NCBI GenBank assembly: GCA_964036275.1 | Contig: OZ038433.1 | Coordinates: 53,027,902-53,091,901, forward strand | Origin: Litoditis marina | Lineage: Eukaryota; Nematoda; Chromadorea; Rhabditida; Rhabditidae | DNA length: 64,000 nt | Direction: 5' to 3' | In this document: piece by piece, positions 12,061 through 23,435 of the stretch | Layout of the letters: every line of letters starts with the position of its first letter | Position numbering within the stretch: the first letter of the stretch is position 1 | Notes under the pieces: model-generated | The model's database searches: none | Told to the model about the DNA's origin: nothing | The model's input: only the letters and a program-made list of their open reading frames with translations | Position numbers and translations under genes: made by a program

Positions 12061-12276
12061 TTAAAGGAGACCGGAACAGAACTTGAGCAGAGGTTTCGTT
12101 TCGAGCTGCTTTTAACTGTATTGAGATCAAAGAGCAGAAATAACTCGTAAATCAGTTTTATAAGTCTACGTGACATTCACATGACAATGCCGCGCGACAC
12201 GCAACGCGTCCAATCGAATATAGGATACAGCAGCTTTACGAGAAACCATGTTGCTCTCCAGTCTCCTTTAAATAGT
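12058..12276. mobile_element. TTAAAGG-ended MITE present only in duplication copy 1
   Basis: A 219-bp segment is absent at the matching point of copy 2, which joins GGAATAT directly to CAGGTCT near 43045. Its ends are inverted: ATTAAAGGAGACCGG on the left and, reversed, ATTTAAAGGAGACTGG on the right, so the recognisable element is 12061-12272. The empty site has no TTAA, so this is either a non-canonical insertion or an imprecise loss in copy 2. Confidence 0.7.
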
Positions 12277-14090
12277 CAGGTCTATGATGTTAACAATCAG
12301 CAAATGCCTCTAGCCACGTCAATTTGTAAACGATTCTCGTCAAAATGCAGCAACAAATGCCAATTCTGAATGCTAAACACAAAGATCGCTTATCTTGGTT
12401 GATCGCTACAAAAGTTTCTATATGAGTGATGTTCATTTCTATCCCCAAAAAGAAATTGAAAGTTGAAAACAATTGGAGAGTCAATTCTCAACAGATCTTA
12501 CGAGGATCGATAAAATTTATATCTCGTGCCCGTGTAATGTAACTAATGAAACTAAAATTGTAATTAAATGCGTGCCAATGACAGTCAAGATCTTAGGTTG
12601 GCGGACTATGAGAAAAACCCAATTAGGTTTTATCTGCGTGTTGGAGAATGTATTTTCTGGGTTTGAGTTTGATCTATTATAGTTGTGAGACAGCTTTTGA
12701 ACACAACAAAATAATGATCACAATCACAACGGTTCAGAAACAGATGAGTGGAGCACGACAAGGTCAATTTAAAAACACAACGAACTATGAATTAATTGTG
12801 TTCAAGCAGTATATGATCTACATTCTCCTAGATATCATCATCGAAAAAATATAGGTTTTCGCTCAATGTATTTTTTTTAAGTTGCTAAGTTTGTTTGATT
12901 TATGGAGCTATTGAATGTTCGACTCTACAACCGTGTCTCCATTTAGAAACAATATGCTTGCGTTGTAAATTTCAAGCTTTCTACCACATACTTTGACTTT
13001 CGCAACATTTCAACGCAACATACACACATCGGGACCAGTTCAGTCTTAGTTCGTATTTAGTTCAAATGATTTGTTATTATCTTCTCCTGTTTTGCAAGGA
13101 TCAACTTTGTACCCAGTTGTGTCTAATAATAGAATCTGAAAATGTCGGAAAATCTCATCGATGAGTGGGGAATTACAAACATCACTCAGATGTAAGCGTA
13201 TTGTAGCGATCAAAGTTGGAAGTAATGTTCACGTATGGGGCTTAGACATTTGTTTCGCTCCTAAAATGATGAGAGAGTTTCTAGATTGACGTAAACAGAC
13301 CATCCAGTTCAAAGTCAAGAAAAATACAAAGATCTGTGCGATAAAAAACAATATATAGAATTCAAGATCAAAACGGTACAAAGGTGAATGTAAATCAATT
13401 CAGTGTAATACTTGAATTGTCTTGTAAAAATTCATTTTAGTTTCTCATCTACGAACCTAACCTATCTACGGATACTATATTATGATCACTGTGTTGGTTG
13501 TATTTGTATGTATAAAGTAACACACGGCTGAAATAGTTGCCGTAAAAGATAAGTTAGTAGTAGTTAGTAATAAAGCACGGAAATAACAAGTAACTCTTTA
13601 TAGTTTCTATACTATACCTGGACTTTCGGAATTCGTTCGATAATTTCATTTCCTATTCTAGATCTAAAGAAGATGTAGTGTTTTTTTTGAGGAAACTTTT
13701 TTTTCAACTTTTGTTTCCTTGTAGTTTTACAAACACTACTCGAAGAGTGTTTCTTCGATCCAAGTTTCTCGTGATACTGTTTTTTAATGTCTCACGAAGT
13801 GGTTGAGCTGAAAGCAACCTACTGACCTACGCTTCTGGTTTTTGTATTCCTTTCCCATATGAGTCTTCTTCAGTGGCAATGAGTCGACTTTCACGGATTG
13901 AATGAGTGCCAGATCGAACTGCGTTCAAATGTACTTCACGTTCTATATATATATATATATTTTTTTTTTTAAACTTTTATTCTCTAATACTACATTGATA
14001 CGTTTGTTTAGATAAATGGCAGGAACCGTAAAGCTGATAAAAAGATTTTCGTGATTTTTTTAGATCAACTTGTGAGTTGCAAATTCTAAA
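12277..14090. other. Duplicated block, no recognised gene; short AT microsatellite
   Basis: No gene is recognised. A run of TA repeats followed by T's lies at about 13944-13971 and is shared with copy 2. Small open frames (12473-12682, 12648-12854) are preserved in copy 2 only because the copies are young. Confidence 0.4.
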
Positions 14091-14099
14091 CGGCTATAG

Positions 14100-14290
14100 T
14101 CGACGCCAAAGTAGAGACGGGAGGGTACTGTACATCTCACTTTACGCTGTTTAAGCACGCATCTCTTCGATTCCGAAGCTTGCCGGTTGTATTCGCTAAT
14201 AGTGGTTCGCGCCCTGCTACGGAACTTTGTCTCGCAAGTTCGGTTCCGGCGAGAGACAGACATTTATAAAATCGGCATCCACTATACGAA
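14100..14290 (+). mobile_element. tRNA-derived SINE-like element, family 2
   Basis: This matches a minus-strand copy at about 33350-33550 and the duplicate at about 44938-45128. Shared parts in order: GAGGGTACTGTA, ATCTCACTTT, TTCGATTCC, then GCGCCCTGCTACG, and a B-box-like sequence (AGTTCGGTTCCGG here, AGGTTCGATTCCGGTGAG in the 33-kb copy) followed by CATTTATAAA. In the 33-kb copy, TAGCACAGTG looks like an A box and the flanking TGTGCTC/GAGCGACA nearly pair like an acceptor stem. It is probably a decayed pol III-type element. Confidence 0.55.
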
Positions 14291-14559
14291 AGTTGAGGTT
14301 TGTAGTTCATACTCCCACTCAATGAACTCGTTATTATTGAAGAACTATACTGTGTTTTTCGAGAGAAGCCACCGAGGTAATTTCACTACATGAATTTCAT
14401 CTTGGAATCAGACCTGTAGTTCATGAAACGTAAAGAATAACTGAGAACTACAAATGTTATCGATTGAACTTTTACTGAGTTTTTGTTTTCTGCTGTGTTA
14501 CATCAACCTAAGTAGTTAGGGAATTACAAGTATGATGTATTTGTGACTAAAATCTAGGC

Positions 14560-14610
14560 GGAGCCATGGGGCGTGGCATCAAAAACCTCTATAAAAGAGC
14601 TCAAGACACA
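14560..14610 (+). promoter_or_regulatory. Core promoter of small-ORF module B
   Basis: GGGGCGTGGC is followed by TATAAAAG near 14591, then GGGGCAAAGCATCCG. It has the same layout as the other modules. Function is inferred. Confidence 0.55.
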
Positions 14611-14687
14611 ACTGGGGCAAAGCATCCGTTCCCACGGTCTCTTCACATTAGCTACACAGCAAAACTCACAGCTACCGTACTCTCATC

Positions 14688-14792
14688 ATGATTCATATTG
14701 GTTGGTCCGGAGATGCAGAACTCCAGTCGCGCCCTACTCGATATTCGAGAAACTCGTCCTCTGTCCGAAGCCGTCGTGCGAAAAAAGTCTGA
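14688..14792 (+). CDS. Small-ORF module, copy B: 34-residue hypothetical peptide
   Basis: Same frame length as copy A, with the core HIGWSGDAELQSRPTR (Val to Ala) and end SRNSSSVRSRRAKKV. The leader and TATA box are conserved. A downstream block shared by all modules (CTATTCCAATGGACGT, GGCTCGGGTCACG, AAGAACGGGTTC) extends to about 15000. Coding status is uncertain for the reasons given for copy A. Confidence 0.4.
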   Translation: MIHIGWSGDAELQSRPTRYSRNSSSVRSRRAKKV

Positions 14793-14999
14793 ATCCTACC
14801 GTAACCCGATAACAATGCGTATTTGATCTCACGGGTTACTGTACATTCTACGATATATTCTATTCCAATGGACGTTTCTATTGGCTCGGGTCACGGATTA
14901 TGAAGAACGGGTTCAACGAAAGTTTCATCAACACAAGATCTCATTATGTGTTATTATTCATGAATTGTTATATAAATTATTACGCTTCTAAAGTGTGTT

Positions 15000-17264
15000 A
15001 TATGTTTTTCACAACAATCCAAAAACGTAAAATCTCGTGAATTTTTCGTGAAACGTAAAAGCCTATAGAAGTTTTTTGTAATATAAAACATTCGAGCTTT
15101 TTGCCCTTTTTGAGCAGCAGGGTGTTTCAACATTTACATAAGTGAACGTGTCAACGATTCGTCCCAATAATCGCACAACTCTTTTCTTTTTATCACTAAA
15201 TAATTTTACCCGAGCAATGTCTCTTTCCATGGATAGCTGTGGTACTTCACGATCGATAACTTGAGAGTCGAACAAACGATTTGAACAATTCGCTTCGAAA
15301 CATTGAAGTGATAGAAATACAGTTTGTGTGCCGTTGTTTCATTATACACATTATAAACGCAATGAACCAGTATCTGACCAACCTCTTGTATTTGTATGCC
15401 AGTGTATTCATTGAGATTGTCTCAAAACCAAACACTGAATGAAATGTGATTCATATTCAGTTCTCTAAAACTGGTTTATTTTATTTCTCCTATTTCTCTC
15501 TTTTCTATGTTTTTGGAAAGTACTTGTGATGTATTTGTTCCGTTGCACAAATTTGTGTATAAATCAATTCAATTGAATTCATATTTGGAGCATTTCGTGA
15601 AACATTGTTTAGACTTGATTGAGACTTTTCTCGCTCTAGAAATACTTTCCTTCGAGTGCTTTCTACATTCTCGAGTGACACTTAGTTGGACAATAAGAGT
15701 ATTAGTAATAGTGATAAACACAACTAACAGAAACAAATCATTGCTGGATTCGACCACTACTTTTATTGAACCCTTGAAACATTCAACTACAAGAAACACT
15801 CATTTCTTTCATTCTTTCGAGAACCAAGTTTGGTATTAGTTTTTATTGATGTAACAATGAATACACAGAACACATTGTGAGCAATGTAATTTACATGACA
15901 ATAAATTTATATAACAACTTACAGGGTTGACTTTATTAGTGTTTGGATGGAATATTGCTTGGGGAGACTATCCTATTCATATCGAGATTGTCCAAATAGC
16001 CGATCAAACCCTAATGCACATCGTTGATTCAAAGTGTGCATGCAAAATTGTTCTGAAATCTAACTAAATACAACTAGAAAACCAGACTAATTCGATTTAT
16101 CTGTTTATTACCGGTATTTGAGGTAGATTCCTCACTACGGTTTGTTCTATAATCATTCCATCGTCCGAATCTGAACTTCTCCAGACATGATGTCATACTA
16201 GACAACTCGTCAACATTCTTTTAGACATTAATTCACATCAGACAACCTTTTATACATTTTTTACATATATTTTTTCGCAGCTCAGCCATAAACGAACTTT
16301 GCTGTGCAGTACATGTCGCAGTGAACGCTTTCGAAAGAGAACCGCTCCGTATACACATCACCTAATATGGTTTTCTGGTGTACTTAAATGATTATCGCTT
16401 CTAGGCTTTGACCATCATATTACATCGAACGAAAAATAAAAATGTCTGAACTTATACTGGCTGTTGAATTTACCACAGAAAACCGACAGATCGTGTTGCA
16501 TATTATATATGAAGACAAAAAAGTGCTCATTTTTAAGTAAACGTAATATTTCACACAGTATCGTCGTTTTAGATCGTTCATTATAAGTTCAAATGAATTC
16601 ATCGTTGAATGATGAATACAGAATTATTTGAAGGATGTTCACGTTCACAAGAAGGCATGCTAAGAAAAAGAAAATGAAGGTTTTGTTTAGCCATCAGTGG
16701 TCGTATTCATAAAAGCGATAAGTTCTACTCACCGTATGTTGTGAGACTGTTCCCTAGACCCCTAGTGAGAGCAATCCCCTGGTAACCTCACGAACAATTT
16801 TCACTTCAATAGTTTAGATGCGAGTCACCTAATCTTAAAAACTCCCCATGACCTGAAGATGGAACAGCTCCATCCCTTTGTGGTTTTTAGGTTATTCTTA
16901 TTTTACAAAAGATTTTTATTATGTGCTATTACTTGAATAAATATTATATATTACGGGCGTGTGAGTAAGTGTTCTGGAAGTTGGCCTAACGCTACACGGC
17001 AGACAGAAAATACATCTTTTATCATATTTTTACCAACCTTCCATGAATTCTGGTTGTTGTTGGTGTGGTGACCAAACGTGACAGATCGTGCTTTATTATG
17101 AAACCATTCATAAAGAGATTAGACTAGTATACTAATCTTTTAGGCTGCAATCGAAAAGTCAAGGTAAAGGTCAGAACGTTTTTCATTTGTTGTTCCATTT
17201 TCCATAATCCGAAAAACAGAAGCCAAGCAAATTAATCCTGTTCAGACTAATAGAATCAACAACA
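15000..17264. other. Duplicated block, no recognised gene
   Basis: A fragment near 15840-15925 (ATACACAGAACACATTGTGAGC) reads like the reverse of sequence found beyond the small-ORF modules (26590-26660), so body-repeat pieces are present. A 110-codon open frame (15507-15839) is not kept in the duplicate. A partial forward body-repeat copy begins near 17095 (CATAAAGAGATTAGACTA) and runs into the palindrome. Confidence 0.4.
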
Positions 17265-17394
17265 GAGGCCGTATGCATGAAACATCCCGGGCCGGGTCGG
17301 GATGCTATCCCGACCTGAATTGGCCGGAATATAGCCGATTAGAGCTCGGGATAGCATCCCAACCCAGCCCGGGATGTCTCATGCATACGGCCTC
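17265..17394. mobile_element. 130-bp palindromic GC-rich MITE (GAGGCCGTATGCATGA ends)
   Basis: The ends GAGGCCGTATGCATGA and TCATGCATACGGCCTC are near-perfect inverted repeats, as are the inner arms (CATCCCGGGC, GGGATGCTATCCC). It interrupts the body-repeat sequence AACAACA/GGTCAATG, with a possible CA duplication. Both duplication blocks carry it, so it predates the duplication. Half-copies lie at about 51752-51810 and 52723-52800. Confidence 0.75.
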
Positions 17395-18330
17395 AGGTCA
17401 ATGTTGCGGTCGGATGTTATAAGCTACGTAAACCGGAGACAACAGTCCGCGAAACGAATTTTGTCGGCGCAATTGCTCACACTCATTTGAGAAATACAAA
17501 CGAGTAAAGCGTGCATCGAGGTTCAACTACAACTCAGATGTACTCATTCTCTATACGATGTATAGTTTTCAGACTTGTTCATTGCTCACAGCTTTTTGTC
17601 CAAATCGGAAACATGGTGATCCGATGCCCGACTGTGTACAATGTCATTCCCACTGAGAGTTGGCAGCGTGTCAATGAATTTTTCGGGCATTCCACCACTC
17701 TGTTAGCAGTTGTTCAGTTCCATAAGGACACGTGTATGATGATAAAAAAATCCTTAGACGACTTATGTCAGCTCTAAGCAATAGTCATCCGAAAATCTTG
17801 GTGCGATGCCGATGGATCTCAGTGGGAATAAAACAAACTATACAAGCGATGCCTGAATACCTCGTGAATGTCGGCGCTAACGAAATACGGTGAGAAACAG
17901 GTAAGTTCAACGATTTGAATGAGAAACCTTGCCTATCTTTCGGAGACTTGAATGAATTTTCAATTGAACAATTCTTCAAGAAACTTCTATGTTTTCGAGT
18001 TAGGTGCCAAAGATGATTCAACTGTGAATCTGTATTATCTCGATTGTCGAGTATTATAGGGATCAAGTGAAAAGACATTGCTCAAGACACTACTTGGCAG
18101 ATCAATGAAAAGTAGTGAACTGCCATACTATTTTCTCGGGGTATGGCATAGTTAATTTTAATGTAACCTTGAAACATCTGGACGCACAATATTGGACGGA
18201 TAACCCCTTTCGCAGCCAGAAGCATTCTTTCAAATTTGTTGACAACCGGTTCGGTATTTGCTCTCATTGTTGTTAAGAGAGAAAAAACAGAACACTCAAT
18301 GAACAATATAATTTATATAACAACTCAAGA
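17395..18330. other. Duplicated block, no recognised gene
   Basis: An 88-codon plus frame (17511-17777) and a 97-codon minus frame (17785-18078) show no domain. The latter is kept in the duplicate with a few replacements. Nothing further is seen. Confidence 0.35.
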
Positions 18331-18496
18331 ATAATAACACATAATGAGATAATGTTTAGATAAAGCTTTCGTTGAACCCGTCCTTCGAAATCCGTGACCC
18401 GAGCCAATGGAAAAGTCCATTGGAATAGAATCTATTGCAGGATGTACAGTAACCCGATGAGATCAAATATTTATTGATCTCAGGTTACGGTGTGAT

Positions 18497-18601
18497 TCAG
18501 ACGTTTTTAGTGCGACGGCCTTTATGCGAGGGCGATTTTCTTGAGAATCGAGTAGGGCGCGACTGGAGTTCTACATCTCCGGACCAACCAATATGAATCA
18601 T
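18497..18601 (-). CDS. Small-ORF module, copy C: 34-residue hypothetical peptide
   Basis: This minus-strand copy has the same 34-codon frame, with core HIGWSGDVELQSRPTR and end SRKSPSHKGRRTKNV, then TGA. The TATA box (TATAAAAG on the minus strand, near 18692-18699) is intact. The upstream GC-box region has been split by the RTE-like insertion at 18723-18924. The reverse orientation relative to A and B places C head-on to B within the block. Confidence 0.4.
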   Translation of the reverse strand: MIHIGWSGDVELQSRPTRFSRKSPSHKGRRTKNV

Positions 18602-18722
18602 GATGAGAGTACGGTAGCTGTGAGTTTCGCTGTGTAGCTAATGTGAGGAGACCGTGGGAACGGATGCTTTGCTCCAGTTGTCTCTTGAGCTCTTTTATAG
18701 GAATTTTCGACGCCACGCCCCT

Positions 18723-18924
18723 CACGTCCGCTGGCATGATGACCTGGTTGAAGCCATCCGAAGCCACAACCGAGAAGCCCAAAGAGGTCGTTGCCGCCCG
18801 CCGCGTATTCGTGGTCACGAATACCTCAGAGCATGCAGAGATAAGCAGATTTGGAGATCGGTCAAGGACCACCACTGTGTAACATTGTGATGTGACGAAT
18901 AAAACTTGAAAACTTGAAACTTGA
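18723..18924 (+). mobile_element. 5'-truncated RTE-like LINE tail with 8-bp target duplication
   Basis: The insert is flanked by ACGCCCCT at 18715-18722 and 18925-18932. It encodes, in frame, the end of a non-LTR reverse transcriptase: RWHDDLVEAIRSHNREAQ, later RACRDKQIWRSV, then TGA. This pattern (W-x-DD, later A-x-DR-x-x-W-R) is typical of RTE/BovB-type C-termini. The 3' end is short tandem repeats of AACTTGAA type, as expected for RTE elements. It is also present in the other block at 49556-49757, so it predates the duplication. Confidence 0.85.
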
Positions 18925-18932
18925 ACGCCCCT

Positions 18933-20574
18933 AGCCCCACCTTGGTTCAGAATTCTGAACTATGATGGAGACCAATTCTGAATTCGTGAATTTTATTTTT
19001 CGACCTTTTCCACAGATATATTATCAATAGATAGTGTTGATGTCTGTGAGCAAATAACTATCGATGAAAACAGCAAAAAATTACAAACATCTAGTTTCGT
19101 GCGTTTTTTAATCTCAATAGACCACGTATAAACTCTGCTTGAATCATTCAAGTGAAGTTATGCCATTTCCGACAGTTGTTAAACACTGATTTGTCTCATA
19201 ATAACTGTTGCTGGCGTTTTAAAAATGCATTCTCGTAATCAACTACGTATTTTTGTGTTGGACGCGTAGAGAGAAATGGTCTGAATCTACAAAGTAATAA
19301 TGTTTACTCTTCTATTGAATTTGCTTCACTGATGCACAAAACTGGTGAACTTGACGAAAGTTGTGAAAATTCGGATATTACTCTCATTTGTGTTCAGATG
19401 TCGTTCTCATTTTCTCCCAGCTCAATGAGCTCAAAGGGTGGGCGTGATTTGAGATCTTTCAATAATCTTCTAATATAAAAAATAATTTTGTCAAAACCGG
19501 GAATCAATTTGTGTAGATTGAAAACATGGTTCTCTGTGTTTGGACGCGATTGTTCCGAGTGGGGGTTTGCGTGGGGACTAAATAGACTATAGACATCCTG
19601 AAATGACAGAGTTGTTGTTGATTTGACGCAGTTTCTGTACAAGATCTACCTTCATTCGATGATATCTTCCATCAAACAACGGAATCAGGATCAAGTAACA
19701 GAAATAGTTCTTTTTGCGTTTAGAGCACCGTCTTAGTTTGGATCCGAAATCAGTACGTATCGTTGTAATATTCTATTACCTGAATACTTTTGTTCAATTC
19801 GATTACCGTCACTGGTAGTTTTCGGCGTAATCGCACTTATATGTCTTGCATATATTATATCATTTCTAGAAATGCAAACAATGATAATGTTCGGAACATG
19901 AAAATTTCGTTCGAATTACATTTTTTAATGAAATCTCTTGGCCGGTGACAAACCATACACAGAAGAATAATTATACAAGTGAAAGGGTAAACTTTGTTGA
20001 GAGAGTGACAAAAATCCTTCTCTCACTCTCAAAAACCGTTCTACGCGAAGATGGCATCAATCAATACCAATTTTTTGAAGCTCTGCCAACGCATTGTGCT
20101 TTCAACTTAAACTTTGTTATGTAGTGTTGGTTTATTTTTTTTTGAATGAGTTTTATCATTCGGAAACTTTCATTTCGAAACAACTGCAAAAATAATAGAG
20201 ACAGAAATATATAAATGGGAGGGAGTTTGTGATATAAAAAAACGTTTGGAAAAAGTCAGAGATCTCAAGACAAATGCTTGAACTATCCTGTTATTTTCTC
20301 AATTTACTATCTCGAAACGTTGTAAATCTACCGCATATTCACGGACTAGGAATGCCTGCTTGTATAAAGAGCGGTTTCATTATCGTCCCTTTTAGTGTAT
20401 AACAGAGGTTGGCTCATTCAGCGCAGTGGCAGTGCCGCGGTATTACCGTCCAACTGGCCACGATTCCCGTAAAAATCATTTTCTGTCTAAAATTTACGCG
20501 CTGTGTATTTCTCTTATTCCAAATGGTCTACCCCTATATCAGGGTAGCCACTAAGCATAACTCATCGTTCTTTA
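18933..20574 (+). repeat. Body repeat, forward proximal part
   Basis: It begins with TTCAGAATTCTGAACTATGA and continues with landmarks shared with 31.83-32.1, 34.26-35.1 and 49.8-51.1 kb: CAATAGATAGTGTTGATG, CATTTCCGACAGTTGTTAAA, TCAAAGGGTGGGCGTGATTT and TACCGTCACTGGTAGTTTTC. A patch at 20400-20540 (GCAGTGGCAGTGCCGCGG) has no counterpart that I see and may be an insertion. No gene. Confidence 0.7.
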
Positions 20575-21387
20575 GGCAGGGTTCATACTTCCTGTCGCTG
20601 AATTCGGCAGCACGCGCGACAACACACAAATCATGATTATCGATCGTGTCGCTTGTTGCCGAATTGCGCTACAGCGACGTCGCGTCGCCAATTGGGTGTT
20701 CATACTTTTTTGTTGCCAAATCACGTCGCTGTCGCTTAATTCAGCGACAATTGCTGCCGAATTCAGCGACATGTGTAGTTTACTAGCTAGTAAAATACAT
20801 ACGCGTCGCTCATTGGTTTTTGCTCAAATTTTTCTTCATTTCTTCAATTTCTCAAATTCGAACGATTATTATGGTATTTACTAACTCAGTTAATAGATAT
20901 ATCACTTGTTTCAAGATTATTCACCGGTAATTGGGGTGGGAAATAATCTGACTTTGGACTTTCTAAAGCTATCAAAACAAATCTTTCTTACATTGTAAGT
21001 TTATTGAAACTTGGAAAATCACACTTTCGAACTTGGAGTGGGTTTTAAAACAAAATAAATCATTAATCGAGAGAAAAACATTGGATCTTATAAAAAATTC
21101 ACTCACTGTATCATGATAGAAATTTCCACCAAATAACCATGCAGTAAGGTTTTTCGAACAATCTAGACCAAAATTATCAAGTGAAACTAACATTTTTGAA
21201 AAAGATCATGGTTTTTGACATAAAATTTGGCATTTAGTACAAATCGAAGAAAAAATCGTTCATACTTTTTGGTAGCTAGATCAAGCGACATTGCTGCTGC
21301 CAAATTGAGCGACAGCAGCATTTCGAAAATGCTACGCGGCGACTGCTGCTGTCGCCTAATTCAGCGACAGGAAGTATGAACCCTGCC
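20575..21387. mobile_element. 813-bp PIF/Harbinger-like MITE with TTA target duplication
   Basis: The termini GGCAGGGTTCATACTTCC and its inverse are flanked by TTA at 20572-20574 and 21388-21390. The insertion splits the body-repeat landmark CGTTCTTTA/ACTACAATCA. Both subterminal regions (about 20590-20780 and 21270-21375) are packed with GTCGCT-AATTC / AATTCAGCGAC motifs in both orientations. The middle is AT-rich with no transposase. The 3-bp TTA duplication suggests PIF/Harbinger. It has no counterpart in the other body copies. Confidence 0.85.
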
Positions 21388-21390
21388 TTA

Positions 21391-23140
21391 CACTACAATC
21401 ACGCAAAATGAGCTTAGTCTAATAAATTAATCCCCTGGACTGCAATCAAAAAGTCAAGCTAAATATCGGAACGTTTTTCATTTGTTGTCCACATTTCTAT
21501 AATCAGCAAAACAGAAGCGGAACAAATTAACTGTGTAGAAGCTAATAGACAGATCAACAATGGGTCAATGTTTCAGACAACTCTTATAAGTCACGTACAC
21601 GGCTCCACATACACATTGTGTGGTTATAAAACGAGTAAACCTTCTATTCAACAGGAAAACCTACCCATTGAATTGTTGTAGACACTGTAATACACACACT
21701 TGATCTACTCTCTTATCTGATGGCTACTCCGATCAAGCGATCCAACTATTCGTTTTCTGTCTTTGTTGAAGAAGTGAGGAGCTATGTTCATTCTAGGGAA
21801 GCGAAACAAATGAATCGATTATCTCATGAATTGAAATGATAAACTCAGACGGGGTTTACAAATCTTGTAAAAAACACAGGTTCCCAGTTCTCACAAAAAA
21901 CTATCAATTTTTTAATAAATATTCACCTTCATCATCAGTTAACGTTTAGTAAATGATAAATGTAACTTGAATGTACATCTCATAGAATTCACAAGTCACA
22001 GAGTCCCACAACGTTTTTGTTGTTCAATTGACTTTAATCCATATAACTGATTCAACGGAAGTTGATATCGTGAGCTAATCTGCCACCAGACGGACCAAAG
22101 AAGAATCTGCACAACACTGTGAATCAAAGAGTAAACCAGGTGGCCAAGTGAATAGCGTTCGGTTGTCGCTCCACAGACCTGGGTTCAATCCCCGCTCGCC
22201 GCGGTATCTGTCTGGCATGAGCTGGTATCATTGCTCACCCAAGTCTCCACTCTCTATACGGACAGTCCATTCACGGTAGATAATGTGATAAGTGTATTAT
22301 CGTAATTCGCTCAATAAACTAACACACGGCTGAATTCGCTGTATGTCGCGTATACGGAACAGCACGGTATGATACATTTTTTCGATAGTGAACAAAATTG
22401 CATAACATTCGTCTTAAGAAAGTCTTCTTGCAACACTTTTTCTCTGTCCTCCCAATCTCGCTATTTATGTCGCTTTCAGGTTGTATTCATGCAAACTTCT
22501 TAGGTTTTGAGAATAATCCTGTAAAGAGATTGACATACGACACATGTGCTCAGGGTACTTGCGAGGATTAAATTCGGAATTTGAATTGTAATTTCGAGAA
22601 TAAGTACTAATTCTCTATGACAGCGTGCGAAAAACTCACGTCGTCTGACATCCACGTGTCATACACGTGTTTGTGAACAGAGGAAGAAATAAAGGAAAAA
22701 TCATATACGAGTTTGAAAAACTTGAAACGTTTGCAGAGTGCATTTGAAACTCATTTTTCGGGATGAATCTCCTCTGAGCATCACTTGCAAGAGACACCAT
22801 ATTTTGGTCATGGCGTCAGTAGCTGCTCAATTACAGATAATCCTGTTAGGAAACTGGCAACTATACGTGCTAGCAGTTTTTTTAAGTTGGGTTTAACGCA
22901 ATGTGCGATGCATGATAAAGTTCATTCCGCTTGCTATTTAAGTCCTCATGACGATTTGTACCAATCACTATATTTGTCCAACAGCAAGAACTGAGGTACT
23001 GTGTCGGTCGAACAGACACAAACAGCGGTTTTTCAAAGCCAATCATACCAGAAAATGTATAATTTGTGGTTAAAATGTGTCCTCTGGCGAGCCATCTAAT
23101 TTTGAAACGATGAGCCATGAACAGATAATCCGGTATTCAG
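21391..23140 (+). repeat. Body repeat, forward distal part
   Basis: This continues from the MITE insertion: GACTGCAATCAAAAAGTCAA (21437), CAATGTTTCAGACAACTC, the SINE at 22137, the pyrimidine-rich tract near 22435-22480, GACACATGTGCTCAGGGTAC (22535), CACGTGTCATACACGTGTTT (22652), GATAATCCTGTTAGGAAACT (22837), GTTGGGTTTAACGCAATGTG (22887), then TGAAACGATGAGCCATGAAC (23102). No gene. Confidence 0.7.
22137..22330 (+). mobile_element. tRNA-derived SINE-like element, family 1
   Basis: An A-box-like TGGCCAAGTG (22141) and a perfect B box GGTTCAATCCC (22182-22192) have tRNA-like spacing, followed by a non-tRNA body (GCATGAGCTGGTATC, then CTCTATACGGACAGTCCATT). Pieces of the same body occur near 9720-9770, 9919 and 10633. 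The head recurs at 35865. It is not a credible functional tRNA, because the arms do not fold cleanly. Confidence 0.6.
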
Positions 23141-23435
23141 ACAATAAGAGTTTGGATTCTGTGAATATTCATGTAATTTCAGCGGAAAATCCTCTCAAAC
23201 TCAATACATTAATTCTCGAAATCTGATTAATTTCCAAATTCATCATACCTCCGAGTGGAAATTAGTCATACTCTCGAATAACAAAAATAATATTTTCACG
23301 GAACTCATCAACTGTCCTAATATTGAGAACACACAGAACCATGGTTCTCAATTTCAATCCACTTTGTTCGATTCCAGATTTAAATCTTTAGTACAAATAA
23401 ATATAAAAAATCAAGTTGCATGGGTTTCAAAGAGG

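Larger units (their letters stand above)
5563..19200 (+). repeat. Segmental duplication, copy 1
   Basis: This block matches 36501 to about 50040 in the same orientation, base by base with scattered substitutions and a few indels. Offsets are about 31021 at 8.0 kb, 30986 at 10.1 kb, 30846 at 12.5 kb, 30838 at 14.2 kb and 30833 at 18 kb. The shared flank at about 1105-1361 pairs with 36238-36496 and belongs to the same duplication, split here by the LINE. At the right end identity falls sharply after about 19200/50040 to the level seen between ordinary body-repeat copies, so the breakpoint probably lies there. The block contains small-ORF modules A and B (plus strand) and C (minus strand). Confidence 0.9.

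Noticed and set aside
11649..12176. 175-codon minus-strand open frame
   Set aside because: No domain is recognisable, its first part lies in a MITE that is absent from the duplicate, and the duplicate frame is only 91 codons.
18522..18875. 117-codon frame spanning the RTE-like tail and module C
   Set aside because: It runs across a LINE fragment, a target duplication and a TATA box in an unrelated frame, so it is a composite of non-coding parts. The same applies at 49355-49708.
22141..22212. Functional tRNA gene
   Set aside because: The A and B boxes are good, but the acceptor and anticodon stems do not pair, and the same sequence is attached to a repeated non-tRNA body.
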